From NCBI RefSeq assembly GCF_027920745.1, contig NZ_JAQIBB010000071.1:1-21535 (forward strand): a stretch of 21,535 bases of DNA. Reading direction: 5' to 3'. The notes beneath the pieces were generated by a model that had not been told where the DNA came from, ran no database searches, and worked only from the letters and a program-made list of their open reading frames with translations. The position numbers and the translations under genes were made by a program. Position 1 is the first letter of the stretch, and every line of letters begins with the position of its first letter. Of this stretch, positions 7,527 to 16,701 are shown in pieces. The DNA comes from Gallibacterium faecale (GTDB taxonomy: Bacteria > Pseudomonadota > Gammaproteobacteria > Enterobacterales > Pasteurellaceae).

Positions 7527-8477
7527 CTATTGATAAATATCCATACCATCTTTGCGAGTTTTTAATAAACGCAAAATCCAAACATATTGTTCTGGCGTTG
7601 GTGTGACAAACTGCTCAATCACTTCATTCATCAATCTTGCACTGCGTTGTTCATCATCATCTAATGCTAAAGGAGCAGTAATTTCAATTTCATAACGTCC
7701 AGAAAGGGCGTTATAGCGTGGGAACATCGGAATAACAACGGCTTTGGCAATTTTGCACATTTTATTTAGCCCCGGTAAGGTAGCTTTGTAGGTAGCAAAA
7801 AAATCAGTATAAACACTTAATTCTTCGCCATAGTCCTCATCAGGCAAGTAATATCCCATCTCACCTTTCCGTACCGCATTTAAAAATGGCTTAATCCCAT
7901 TTTGGCGAGCGTGCATTTTGCCACCAAAACGTTCACGTACACTATTCCATAACCAATCAACTAACGGATTACGATGTGGATTATACATGGCTGTCATTGG
8001 CATACCGTGCGTATGCAAAATAATACCTGAAGCATCTATTGCCCAAGTGTGAGGAACTAACAAAATAATATTTTGTCCTGCGGCTTGCGCTTGTTGTAGA
8101 TACTCTAAACCAGTAAAAACACTTCTTTTTTGGAGGTGCTTTTTGGAACGTAGCGCAATCTCGCCAATACCAAGCATAGTTTGTGCTACTGTAATAAACA
8201 TTTGATCGATGACTTGCTGACGTTTTTCTACGCTCCAATCAGGAAAACAATAACGTAAATTAACCTCTGCCCGATTACGTTGTTTTTTCGCTACTTTTCC
8301 AACTAATAATCCGATCTTAGCCGCTAAATAATCTCGCCAACGAAAAGGCAATAAACCTAATAAGGCTAACAAAAATACGCCTAACCAAACGCCCCAATAT
8401 TTTGGTAATAAATATTGCCAACGAAATTGTGGTTGATAACCTACTCGAGCAGTAATTCTTCTATTCGTATCAGACAT
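7527..8477 (-). CDS. lpxM: Lipid A late acyltransferase (LpxM/MsbB-like)
   Basis: Inner-membrane enzyme of the LpxL/LpxM (HtrB/MsbB) family that adds a secondary acyl chain to Kdo2-lipid A from acyl-ACP. The 316-residue product has a single N-terminal membrane anchor at about 27-45 (WGVWLGVFLLALLGLLPF) and the catalytic HX4D motif at H143 to D148 (VPHTWAID). Other family blocks are NLRYCFPDWS near 73, MYNPHRNPLVDWLWNSVRERFG, and YYLPDEDYGEE. The HTWAIDASG and PDEDYG forms point to the LpxM/MsbB branch rather than LpxL, and the H. influenzae gene in the same neighbourhood is called msbB. It ends the seqA-to-lpxM run, 25 bases after yfcA, and stops with TAG. The chain added (myristate in relatives) cannot be read from the sequence. 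Confidence 0.92.
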   Translation of the reverse strand: MSDTNRRITARVGYQPQFRWQYLLPKYWGVWLGVFLLALLGLLPFRWRDYLAAKIGLLVGKVAKKQRNRAEVNLRYCFPDWSVEKRQQVIDQMFITVAQTMLGIGEIALRSKKHLQKRSVFTGLEYLQQAQAAGQNIILLVPHTWAIDASGIILHTHGMPMTAMYNPHRNPLVDWLWNSVRERFGGKMHARQNGIKPFLNAVRKGEMGYYLPDEDYGEELSVYTDFFATYKATLPGLNKMCKIAKAVVIPMFPRYNALSGRYEIEITAPLALDDDEQRSARLMNEVIEQFVTPTPEQYVWILRLLKTRKDGMDIYQ

Positions 8478-8502
8478 TGTTTCTTTTTGCTATCCCAATC
8501 AA

Positions 8503-9270
8503 TTAGCTAAACCAACCGTAGTCATACATCATTTTTGCCGTCATAATGAATGCCATGATCACAACCATTGGACGAATTAATTTCTGCCCTTTAGTCAGTA
8601 CCATTTTTGCCCCTAATCTAGCCCCAATAAAACCGCCTAACATCATAACAAATCCCAATGTCCAATAGACTTCACCACCTAAAATGAAAAATACTAATGA
8701 GGTAAAGTTAGAGGTGAAATTAAGAATCTTGGCATGAGCTGTCGCCTTGGCAAGATTAAATCCTAATAGGGTTACAAATGCTGCACATAAAAAAGAACCT
8801 GTACCTGGTCCAAAAAAACCATCATAAAAACCGATAGGAAATGCCGCAACACAAGCAAAAGCAATAAAACTTAAACGTTGATGGCGATCTTGTTCTCCAA
8901 TTTTTGGAGAAAATAAGAAATACAATCCCACAATTAATACTAAAATCGGTAGCAGTGATTTCACTACGGAGGCATCAATCGTCTGTACTAAAACAGTTCC
9001 AATCATTGCACCAGTGAAAGTCCCTAAGATCATTTTCCAGATCTGTTTTAAATCCACTGCTTTTTGCCGTACAAAATACAGACTGGCAGAAAAAGAGCCA
9101 CCGCTTGCTTGTAATTTATTGGTTGCTAAAGCTGCTGCAGGAGGAACCCCAACAGCCAATAAAGCAGGAATCGTAATTAACCCGCCACCACCAGCAATTG
9201 CATCAATAAAACCAGCTAATCCCGCTAATAAGAAAAGAATTACATAAACATCTAAACCAAGATCAGGCAT
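8503..9270 (-). CDS. yfcA: TSUP family inner-membrane transporter (YfcA-like)
   Basis: Multi-pass protein of the TauE/SafE/TSUP family (former DUF81), whose known members export or import sulfur-containing or small organic anions; the substrate here is unknown. Start chosen at ATG 9270 (MPDLGLDVY), because AAGGAG (9281-9276) lies five bases before it; the frame can be pushed to a GTG at 9276, but that GTG would overlap the ribosome site. The product is 255 residues with about eight hydrophobic segments. Family marks are the N-terminal GLAGFIDAIAGGGGLITIPALL at about 16-37, the PPAAALATNKLQ segment after it, and a second glycine-rich repeat, GFYDGFFGPGTGSF, in the middle. It is 17 bases downstream of mepA in a tight run and 25 upstream of lpxM. 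Confidence 0.9.
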   Translation of the reverse strand: MPDLGLDVYVILFLLAGLAGFIDAIAGGGGLITIPALLAVGVPPAAALATNKLQASGGSFSASLYFVRQKAVDLKQIWKMILGTFTGAMIGTVLVQTIDASVVKSLLPILVLIVGLYFLFSPKIGEQDRHQRLSFIAFACVAAFPIGFYDGFFGPGTGSFLCAAFVTLLGFNLAKATAHAKILNFTSNFTSLVFFILGGEVYWTLGFVMMLGGFIGARLGAKMVLTKGQKLIRPMVVIMAFIMTAKMMYDYGWFS

Positions 9271-9287
9271 ACTCACTCCTTGATTTG

Positions 9288-10130
9288 TTATTCAACAAGC
9301 CATTGTTGTTTTTCAGGTGAATCTAATAATTGCTGACATAAAATCGGCAATACTGGAGGTTGTTTAGCTGGTGCGGGTGTTGTAGATGATTTTGGCTCAA
9401 ACCAAGACATCAATTCTGCACCACATCCATCGCCAGCAGGAATTGCAGCCTGTTCTTCACAATATTGTGCACCCGGTGGACAATGTAAACGGACATGGAA
9501 ATGTGCATCATGCCCAAACCAAGGGCGAATTTTGCGTAACCAACTACGATCCCCTTTTACTGTTTGACACAATTTTAATTTAATCGCTGGATTAACAAAA
9601 ATTCGTGCTACTTGTGGATCAGTCGCTGCTAGTTGAATCAATGTTGTTTGATTTGTTGTCCAAACACGATCATCAACACGCTGTAATTTACGATTAACCA
9701 TTAATGTTGCCGTAGGATTTAGCGCTTGTTTAGCACTCATTGCCCCCATTTTTAGCCAAATATCCGCATCAAGCCCCATTTGATGGCTAGCATGACCTGT
9801 TGCAAAACGACCACCTGCTGGCATCGCAATATCACCTACCAACATAGTTGATAACCCAGCTGCTTTTACTCGCTTACCTAATCTTGCTAAATAAGCCAAC
9901 ATATCCGGATGACCAAAATAACGTAATTTTTGTGATCGAATCACTTGATAACCTTCACCATTTAAAGGCATAGCTTTGGCACCAATGATACAACCATTAC
10001 TATAACTACCAATCGGTAATGGATCACCTGGCACTGGGCGTTTAATTCTTTGCCATTCAGTTTCTGCCCATGCTTGAGAAATCCCTAAAAATAGTAATCC
10101 CCAAGCAATGATTTTCCATTGAGTTTTCAT
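9288..10130 (-). CDS. mepA: Penicillin-insensitive murein endopeptidase
   Basis: Periplasmic zinc metallopeptidase (M74 family) that cleaves D-alanyl-meso-diaminopimelyl crosslinks in peptidoglycan and is not blocked by penicillin. The 280-residue precursor begins with a signal peptide (MKTQWKIIAWGLLFLGISQAWA, cut after about residue 22). The metal/catalytic blocks are TGHASHQMGLDADIW (111-125, with H113, H116, D121, D123) and GHDAHFHVRLHCPPG (206-220, with H207, H210, H212). Several cysteines (for example C47, C188, C217, C224, C236) fit periplasmic disulfides. It starts only three bases after the aroC stop, so translation is probably coupled; its own ribosome site is weak. The aroC-mepA-yfcA order is also found in E. 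coli. Confidence 0.95.
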   Translation of the reverse strand: MKTQWKIIAWGLLFLGISQAWAETEWQRIKRPVPGDPLPIGSYSNGCIIGAKAMPLNGEGYQVIRSQKLRYFGHPDMLAYLARLGKRVKAAGLSTMLVGDIAMPAGGRFATGHASHQMGLDADIWLKMGAMSAKQALNPTATLMVNRKLQRVDDRVWTTNQTTLIQLAATDPQVARIFVNPAIKLKLCQTVKGDRSWLRKIRPWFGHDAHFHVRLHCPPGAQYCEEQAAIPAGDGCGAELMSWFEPKSSTTPAPAKQPPVLPILCQQLLDSPEKQQWLVE

Positions 10131-10133
10131 ATT

Positions 10134-11213
10134 TTATTTAAGTCCACATTGACCTTGATAACGGAGTAAATGATCCATCAATACAATAGCTACCATCGCT
10201 TCTGCAATAGGCACTGCCCGTATTCCCACACAAGGGTCGTGGCGTCCTTTGGTGACCACTTTAACCGGTTGATTATCTAGATTTACACTACGTCCAGGAA
10301 TGGTAATACTTGATGTCGGTTTCAACGCAATGGTTGCAATAATAGGCTGACCAGAACTGATGCCGCCTAAAATACCACCCGCATGGTTAGAACAAAATCC
10401 ATCTGGTGTCATTTCATCGCGATGTTGGCTGCCACGTTGATTGACGACAGCGAAACCATCACCAATTTCAACACCTTTTACTGCATTAATTCCCATTAGC
10501 GCATGAGCTAAATCAGCATCTAATCGATCAAAAACAGGCTCGCCTAATCCAACTGGCACATTCTCCGCAACAACCGTTAATTTAGCACCAATGGAATCGC
10601 CTGCTTTTTTTAAGTCCCGGATCAATGCATCAAATTTTTCAATCGTTGCTGCATCTGGGCAGAAAAATGGATTACTATTCACAAAATCCCAGTCAATAGT
10701 ACTTAACTCTTGTACTGGTACCGCCACATCACCAATTTGTGATAAAAAACCACGAATCTTAATTCCAAAACGATCTGATAAATATTTTTTCGCAATCGCA
10801 CCAGCAGCAACACGAATCGCCGTTTCTCTTGCTGATGAACGACCACCACCCCGATAATCACGTAATCCATATTTCTGTTGATAGGTATAATCTGCATGAC
10901 CGGGACGGAAACGATCCTTAATTTCACCATAATCTTGTGAACGTTGATCGCTATTTTTAATGATTAAACCAATACTGGTACCCGTTGTTTTTCCTTCAAA
11001 AACACCTGAAAGAATTTGTACTTCATCGTCTTCACGACGCGGTGTGGTATAACGAGAAGTTCCCGGTTTACGACGATCCAAGTCAGGCTGTAAATCCGCT
11101 TCGCTTAAAACTAATCCTGGTGGCACACCATCTACCACGCCACCTAATGCAATCCCATGCGACTCACCAAACGTCGTCACTTTAAAAAGCTGTCCAATAC
11201 TATTGCCTGCCAT
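10134..11213 (-). CDS. aroC: Chorismate synthase
   Basis: Last common step of the shikimate pathway: converts 5-enolpyruvylshikimate 3-phosphate to chorismate using reduced FMN. The 359-residue product matches the family (361 in E. coli). Seen: FGESHG at 15-20, RRKPGTSRYTTPRREDDEVQ near 47-66, the signature RFRPGHADYTYQQKYG at 101-116, RGGGRSSARETA at 121-132, and the C-terminal GRHDPCVGIRAVPIAEAM block. The ATG follows AGGAAGGTT. It lies 26 bases after the MscK-type channel gene and three bases before mepA. Menaquinone synthesis (menE, two genes upstream) draws on chorismate, a loose pathway link within this run. Confidence 0.98.
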   Translation of the reverse strand: MAGNSIGQLFKVTTFGESHGIALGGVVDGVPPGLVLSEADLQPDLDRRKPGTSRYTTPRREDDEVQILSGVFEGKTTGTSIGLIIKNSDQRSQDYGEIKDRFRPGHADYTYQQKYGLRDYRGGGRSSARETAIRVAAGAIAKKYLSDRFGIKIRGFLSQIGDVAVPVQELSTIDWDFVNSNPFFCPDAATIEKFDALIRDLKKAGDSIGAKLTVVAENVPVGLGEPVFDRLDADLAHALMGINAVKGVEIGDGFAVVNQRGSQHRDEMTPDGFCSNHAGGILGGISSGQPIIATIALKPTSSITIPGRSVNLDNQPVKVVTKGRHDPCVGIRAVPIAEAMVAIVLMDHLLRYQGQCGLK

Positions 11214-11239
11214 GTTTCTAACCTTCCTACTAATTATTT

Positions 11240-14200
11240 TTATCCATTTAGTTTTGCAGTTTCTTCTGATGAAGCGATTTTCATCTCTTCCCCAGTATCT
11301 TGATTCTTAATAAAGACATCTAATTGATTAAATGCGATCTCAATATTATTTTCTGCAAATAAGCTGTTTATACGTCGATTGAGAAAATCGGTTGTTGGTA
11401 AACGATCCGCTAAATCCCCCACATAAACACGGAGTTCATGATCTAATGTACTCGCACCAAACACTAAGAAATAAGCTCTTGGCTCAGGTTCTTTTAATAC
11501 TGCTTTACATTCCGTAGCCGCTTGCAGTAATAAGCTTTTCGTGAGTTCAAGATCACTTCCATAAGCAACCCCGACTTTAATCACTAAGCGCGTAATAGTG
11601 TTAGATAATGCCCAGTTTGTCAAACGCTCTGTCACAAACGCTTTATTAGGGACAATCACCTCTTTACCATCATAATCCACTAATGTAGTGGCACGGATAC
11701 GAATCTTAGATACTGTACCTGAAAACTCACCAATCGTAATGGTGTCGCCAATACGTACAGGACGTTCAAATAGAATGATGATACCAGACACAAAATTCGC
11801 AAAGATTTCTTGCAAACCAAACCCTAAACCAACGGATAAAGCAGCAAATAACCATTGCAGTTTTGACCATGACATTCCTAACGTTGAAAATGCCCATGCG
11901 GCACCAATAGCCACAATAAAATAGGTCAATAATGTTGTGATTGTATAAGGTGCGCCTTGTGACAGTTTCATCCTTGAGAAAATCAATACCTCTAACACCC
12001 CAGCAAGGTTACGAATCAATACATAGGTTACGATTAAAATAAAAATCGCTAACAACATATTTAATAACGTAATTGATTCAACTACTGTACCAGTTTCGGT
12101 CGTGATCGTTTGCTGCCAAAGCGTAATACTTTTAAGATGATACGCCACAGTTAATAAATCCGACCAAACAAAATAATAGAAGCCAATCAATACCGCCCAT
12201 AACAACCATTCTGCAATACGAGAAACCTGTTGTTTAACTTGGCTTAACGCTAGTTCAGAATCGGTAGTATCAATCACAATATCTTCTGCATGTCCATTTT
12301 CTGGTTTATTTTGATTTTTCTCACGTTGTTCTTTAAGGCGTTTATAGGCTAAGCGACGAGCTGATACAACCAAAGTACGATCACTGATTTGCTTAATCAA
12401 CACCCATAATAACGTCACTAAATAACTTGCGACAAAATGGGAAATAAGATTTAGTGCCGTATAGTAATAACCTAAAACGATCAAAATAATCAGTGCTATT
12501 GGGATCAACAATAACAACACTCGAATAATTTTTAATAATAATGGCCCGATATATTGATGATTATTACTGTCCTCTTGTTGTGCATCTTGATATTTTTTCA
12601 CTGCATAACCAAAACGTGGAGCAATGATCAATACGCAGAAAATCAACGCAGAAATGGTACAAACTTCTCCAATCACGTCATTATTCAATGGCGTATTACT
12701 CATATCACTGAATAAAGAGGTGTTAATCAAGAAAATAATTGCCCAAATCGAACGTTTCAACACGGCTAAAAATAAATTACCGCTCTCCTTGGCTAAACCA
12801 AAATGGCGATATACCAGTCCATTAGGTTTTAACAATTCAATCAAGAAGGCAAAAAGCCACCAATAACCCGCCATTTTTAGCGTCCATGGCCACGCGAGAA
12901 TTGGATCGGCAATTGTAAAATGCCCAACTAATACAAAGAAAATTAAAAATAAAAGAGGATAAGGAATCACTAAAATGGCAGTGAGTATTAATGCTAATGG
13001 TGTATGCCATTGGCTATCTGCATTTAATGTTCCCACTTGAGAATTAATTTTAGCTAACCACGCTTGCAGTTTACGCTTTTGTGAATAAATTAAGCCCGCG
13101 ACTAATGAAAGAAAAGCAACGAAGGCTAGCATTGGAATCAAGTTACGACTTAGATGTGTCATATCAATGTTATTACTGATATTTTTTACTTGATTCAGAG
13201 CTAATTTAGGAAATTCAGTTACCCAATCCCAATCAATTGGATTATTACTTTTTACCCAGAAACTTTGTTGTTGTAATTTTTGTTGTAAATCATCACTAAT
13301 TAAGCGAACTTGTTGTTGATTTAATTCAATCGTAATCGCTAAATTTAATTGTGCATTCAATGATTTTAAAATATTCGAATAGATATTTTTACGTTCATTG
13401 AGAATATCAACCAACGTATTACGCTCATTTTCTGTTAACTCAGCTGCATTCGGTAATTGTTGAATATAGCTATCTGGTGTATAAATTGCATCTCGTGCCT
13501 GAGTTAGATCAAAGATTTGCACACGTAAATCAGTAATGCGTTTTCCTAAACCATCAATTGTTTGATCTGTCGGTAAATTTTGCTTTTGTTGATTGATAAT
13601 TCGAGAAAGCACTAATGTCCCTTGTAATGCACTAATTTGTTCATCAATGCTACGCTGTGTTTGCGTTAAATTATCCAACACATTTTTAATCCGTAAACTC
13701 TCTTGAGAAAGCTGATTTGATGATTGCGTTTCATTTAATAATTGTTGGCTTAATTGTGTATTTTGATTTAATTCGTTTTGAATAATCGGATTAACATTTT
13801 CACTACTTTTTTCTTGTGATTTTTCTAATTGAGCTAACTGCTTTTTAGATGCAGCTAAACGCTTCGCATTTAGTGCAGCCTGTAAATTTTGTTGTTCTAA
13901 TTTCGCTTGTTGTAAATAGAAATTTTGTTGATCACGTTGCAATTCATACCAAGAATTCAACGTTGCACTCTCTTTCAATAAGGTTTGATTATAGTTATTT
14001 TGTGCATCAATTAAGGCTAATTCAATTTGATATCTATTCACAAAAACAGGATCAAGCTGACTATCACTTAATGTACGGTTTAGTGTTTGAGTTCTTGATA
14101 GATTGGTACTTAAAATAGATTGAATTCGATCGGGTAAAGTTTGCTGATTCACAATTTGTGATGCAACATCATTTAATACTGATTGGATTTTTTCAGTTTC

Positions 14201-14581
14201 TTGGAAAGAACTTTCTAAGCGTTTTTGTAAGGTTTCTTCTGATAATTTAGCCAACTCATCACTATTATCCGAAGTATTATTATTATTTTTTAAGCGAGTT
14301 AACTCTGCTTGTAATTTCGGAATCGCTACCGTTGCTGTTTTGATACGGCTATTAAGATCTTCGTTTTGTTTCTTTTGTTCTTCAAGTTGCTTTAATAGAT
14401 CTAAACTCTCTTCCAGAGCCGTCATTTCTTTCTTTTGTGCAGCATCATTTGCATTTGGATCTGCTTTTAATGCTGTAATTTGTGCTTGAATATCAGTTGC
14501 ACTTGGAATTTGAGCATACACTAACGTTGCTGAAAATAACGTTAACCCAAACATGATTATTGTAATAAATCGCTTGCTCAT
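11240..14581 (-). CDS. mscK: Large mechanosensitive channel of the MscK/MscM (KefA/YjeP) type
   Basis: Inner-membrane channel that opens under membrane tension and protects against hypo-osmotic shock. Start chosen at ATG 14581 (MSKRFITIIMFGL...), one base after the menE stop and with GTGAG just upstream; a frame extension to GTG 14593 overlaps menE. The 1113 residues show a signal peptide cut after about ALVYA-Q (near residue 23), a long Gln-rich periplasmic coiled-coil region to about 470, about eleven membrane segments from about 480 onward, and the MscS-like pore and beta domain (GLGFGLQEIFANFVSG followed by RPVRIGDTITIGEFSG, near 915-950). E. coli MscK (1120 aa) and YjeP/MscM (1107 aa) share this plan. 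Which of the two it is, and whether potassium gates it, cannot be told from the sequence. A (AAT)4 tract encodes four Asn near residue 100. Confidence 0.9.
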   Translation of the reverse strand: MSKRFITIIMFGLTLFSATLVYAQIPSATDIQAQITALKADPNANDAAQKKEMTALEESLDLLKQLEEQKKQNEDLNSRIKTATVAIPKLQAELTRLKNNNNTSDNSDELAKLSEETLQKRLESSFQETEKIQSVLNDVASQIVNQQTLPDRIQSILSTNLSRTQTLNRTLSDSQLDPVFVNRYQIELALIDAQNNYNQTLLKESATLNSWYELQRDQQNFYLQQAKLEQQNLQAALNAKRLAASKKQLAQLEKSQEKSSENVNPIIQNELNQNTQLSQQLLNETQSSNQLSQESLRIKNVLDNLTQTQRSIDEQISALQGTLVLSRIINQQKQNLPTDQTIDGLGKRITDLRVQIFDLTQARDAIYTPDSYIQQLPNAAELTENERNTLVDILNERKNIYSNILKSLNAQLNLAITIELNQQQVRLISDDLQQKLQQQSFWVKSNNPIDWDWVTEFPKLALNQVKNISNNIDMTHLSRNLIPMLAFVAFLSLVAGLIYSQKRKLQAWLAKINSQVGTLNADSQWHTPLALILTAILVIPYPLLFLIFFVLVGHFTIADPILAWPWTLKMAGYWWLFAFLIELLKPNGLVYRHFGLAKESGNLFLAVLKRSIWAIIFLINTSLFSDMSNTPLNNDVIGEVCTISALIFCVLIIAPRFGYAVKKYQDAQQEDSNNHQYIGPLLLKIIRVLLLLIPIALIILIVLGYYYTALNLISHFVASYLVTLLWVLIKQISDRTLVVSARRLAYKRLKEQREKNQNKPENGHAEDIVIDTTDSELALSQVKQQVSRIAEWLLWAVLIGFYYFVWSDLLTVAYHLKSITLWQQTITTETGTVVESITLLNMLLAIFILIVTYVLIRNLAGVLEVLIFSRMKLSQGAPYTITTLLTYFIVAIGAAWAFSTLGMSWSKLQWLFAALSVGLGFGLQEIFANFVSGIIILFERPVRIGDTITIGEFSGTVSKIRIRATTLVDYDGKEVIVPNKAFVTERLTNWALSNTITRLVIKVGVAYGSDLELTKSLLLQAATECKAVLKEPEPRAYFLVFGASTLDHELRVYVGDLADRLPTTDFLNRRINSLFAENNIEIAFNQLDVFIKNQDTGEEMKIASSEETAKLNG

Positions 14582-14582
14582 G

Positions 14583-16028
14583 TTATTTCTCACTTTTCAA
14601 AAATAAAGTTAATTGTTGTGTTAATAGATGGCGAGATAACTTAATACCCGATTGATTAGGCATCAGTTTATCCAATGGATAATACGCAACTGGCCATTTA
14701 AATTTTTCTAATTTTTGTTGTAATACATTTTCAAGATGACTCACCTTATCAAAGCTAAAGCCATCTGTAAAATCAAGTAATGCCACTGCTCGTTGTCCAA
14801 ACTTATCATCAGAGATAGGTAATACCACGGCTTGACGCACATTAGGTTGTTTCAAGATGATACTTTCAATTTCTTCTGGCTGAATATTTTCACCACCAGA
14901 AATGAACATATTATCTAACCGCCCTAAAATAAACAATTCTCCACTGATCGGATCTATTGTTCCTTTATCACGAGTAGCAAACCACCCTTGTTCATTGAGT
15001 AAAGACTTAAGTGGTTGCTGTTTTTGCCAATATCCTAATGCTAATGTTGAACCTCGCACCCAGACTTCATCATCAACAATTTGGTACTCTCTTTCTGGCA
15101 ATAAATAACCTACACCATCACTGGTATTACTCTGCTTAGCAAACACTGTTGAAGCCATCTCTGTCATTCCGTAACCTGAATAACAATGAATACCATATTT
15201 GATCGCACGTTGTGTTAACGCAGCAGGAATATGGGCACCACCTAATAAAATATGGCTTAAACGATATTCGGTAATTTGTTTGTCATCCAACATCGCTAAA
15301 AATTGTTGTAATTGTGTTGGTACTAAAGAAGCGTGCGATACTTTTACTAAATCTTGGTAAACCGATTCACCCACACAACGTAAAACTGCACCATTAAATA
15401 ACCAGCGCCAAATAATACCTTGCCCAGACACATGAAATAAGGGTAAAGATAACAACCATTCACTTTGTGCATTAATCCTTAATAAAGGCGTGATTGCCCT
15501 TGCACTTGCAAGATGATTTTCTATGGTATGTACAACTGCCTTAGGCAATCCAGTTGAACCTGATGTAAGGGTTAGCGTCAATGGAGAAACATCTATCGCA
15601 AAAAATTGATTTATCGCTTTATTAACTGGCTGAGCAATAAATTCTACTGCATCTAAATTTGCTGATAAATTTTGGCAATCAATTAAAAAATCAATTTCAC
15701 TTTGCTCACAGATTTGTTCAATCTTCTCGGATGGAAATGTAGGATTAATCACCAACATGCGACAACCAAGCTGTAACGCTACTAAATAGCCTAGCACTAA
15801 AGCAAGTTGATAACGTCCAATTAACGCAATCCCTTGTCCTTGGCGAATTTGATACTGTTGTTGCCAACCATCTGCCTGTTGCTGAATAAGTTGGTTTAAT
15901 TGTTGCCATGACCAACATTTCTCTACAATAGAAAAGCGGGTTTCATCCCCGCTTTTATCTTGTTTCAATTCAACCCTTAATGCTATTGCTGTTGGTTTCG
16001 TTTTTGCATATTCCTGCCACAAAAACAT
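14583..16028 (-). CDS. menE: o-Succinylbenzoate--CoA ligase
   Basis: Menaquinone pathway enzyme that activates o-succinylbenzoate with ATP and CoA, the substrate of MenB. A 481-residue ANL-superfamily adenylating enzyme. Seen: the phosphate-binding loop LTLTSGSTGLPKAV at 152-165, LLSLPLFHVSGQG near 192-204, the A5 motif YSGYGMTEMAS at 283-293, the hinge/A8 region LGRLDNMFISGGENIQPEEIE near 370-390, and the catalytic lysine region NQSGIKLSR near the C-terminus. Assignment to MenE rather than another acyl-CoA ligase rests on overall pattern and on menE lying beside seqA in H. influenzae; other men genes are not in the window. Its ATG overlaps the seqA stop by one base (TAATG), and the channel gene starts one base after its stop. 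An internal hairpin lies at codons 25-33. Confidence 0.88.
   Translation of the reverse strand: MFLWQEYAKTKPTAIALRVELKQDKSGDETRFSIVEKCWSWQQLNQLIQQQADGWQQQYQIRQGQGIALIGRYQLALVLGYLVALQLGCRMLVINPTFPSEKIEQICEQSEIDFLIDCQNLSANLDAVEFIAQPVNKAINQFFAIDVSPLTLTLTSGSTGLPKAVVHTIENHLASARAITPLLRINAQSEWLLSLPLFHVSGQGIIWRWLFNGAVLRCVGESVYQDLVKVSHASLVPTQLQQFLAMLDDKQITEYRLSHILLGGAHIPAALTQRAIKYGIHCYSGYGMTEMASTVFAKQSNTSDGVGYLLPEREYQIVDDEVWVRGSTLALGYWQKQQPLKSLLNEQGWFATRDKGTIDPISGELFILGRLDNMFISGGENIQPEEIESIILKQPNVRQAVVLPISDDKFGQRAVALLDFTDGFSFDKVSHLENVLQQKLEKFKWPVAYYPLDKLMPNQSGIKLSRHLLTQQLTLFLKSEK
15932..15956. repeat. Strong hairpin inside the 5' part of menE
   Basis: A perfect 9-bp inverted repeat (AAAAGCGGG at 15932-15940, CCCGCTTTT at 15948-15956) with a 7-base loop falls at menE codons 25-33. 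On the transcribed minus strand the 3' arm ends in TTTT followed by CTATT, which resembles a rho-independent terminator about 72 bases into the gene. It might reduce expression of genes downstream of seqA when translation is poor; this is inference. Confidence 0.5.
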
Positions 16029-16669
16029 TAAACATTACCCTCGATTGTATGTGGTGAAGTAAATTGCTGTGCAACTAACTCAATTAAATTTTCTGGAATA
16101 TACATAGCACGCATTACTGATTCCAACATATTTAATTTTCTGCCTGTATTATTATTAGTAGCTACCCAAAATGGCGATTTAGGAATTTGTTTTGGATTAA
16201 CGCTGCTGCCCGAAGCTTCAATCTCTGCCACTTCAAGAGAAAAATACACACGGGAACGCCCTTGACTCACTTCCGTTGCATTAGCAAAACCTTCTGGATT
16301 AGCACGATATAAGACACTTAAAATTGATAAGAAACGATTAACTTGTTTATCTTCTTGTAAAAAGTCTGCAGAACCAATCAATTTTTGTAACTGGCGACTA
16401 ATATGAGCAATCATATCATCGCTTGGTTTTTTAGGTTGTGTAACAGGCTGTTGTTCTGTGGTTAATTTAAATTCTCTAGCAACCTCAATAGTACCTGTTT
16501 TTTCCGCTGCTTTCTCTTGTGTAAGATTTGCCTGAGCAGATTCTACTTTTTCACTCACTTGGGGAAAATTTAATAATCTGCGTAAAATTGTTGAAGCATC
16601 TTCACCAATTGATTGAGTATTACTGGCAATATATTGGTAAAGCTCGTCATCAATATTAATAGTCTTCAT
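16028..16669 (-). CDS. seqA: Replication initiation negative regulator SeqA
   Basis: Binds hemimethylated GATC sites to sequester the origin and restrain re-initiation, and helps organise new DNA. The 213-residue product has the N-terminal multimerisation segment MKTINIDDELYQYIA...ILRRLL (1-33), a variable Gln/Lys-rich linker (about 36-95), and the C-terminal DNA-binding domain with GRSRVYFS near 132-139, SSVNPKQIPKSPFWVATNNNTGRKLNML (about 154-181), and VMRAMYIPENLIE. The linker is longer than in E. coli SeqA (181 aa). The ATG follows a strong GGAGGAAT. It is the first gene of the seven-gene minus-strand run, and its presence implies a Dam methylase in this organism. It shares a 193-base divergent region with ybfF, the same gene order found in H. 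influenzae. Confidence 0.96.
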   Translation of the reverse strand: MKTINIDDELYQYIASNTQSIGEDASTILRRLLNFPQVSEKVESAQANLTQEKAAEKTGTIEVAREFKLTTEQQPVTQPKKPSDDMIAHISRQLQKLIGSADFLQEDKQVNRFLSILSVLYRANPEGFANATEVSQGRSRVYFSLEVAEIEASGSSVNPKQIPKSPFWVATNNNTGRKLNMLESVMRAMYIPENLIELVAQQFTSPHTIEGNV

Positions 16670-16701
16670 AAAATTCCTCCAAGTTCTGCTAATATCACGT
16701 C

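Noticed and set aside
14277..14295. (ATT)4 microsatellite in the MscK-type gene as a phase-variation tract
   Set aside because: A trinucleotide repeat keeps the frame when it changes length, and four copies is too short to be mutable.
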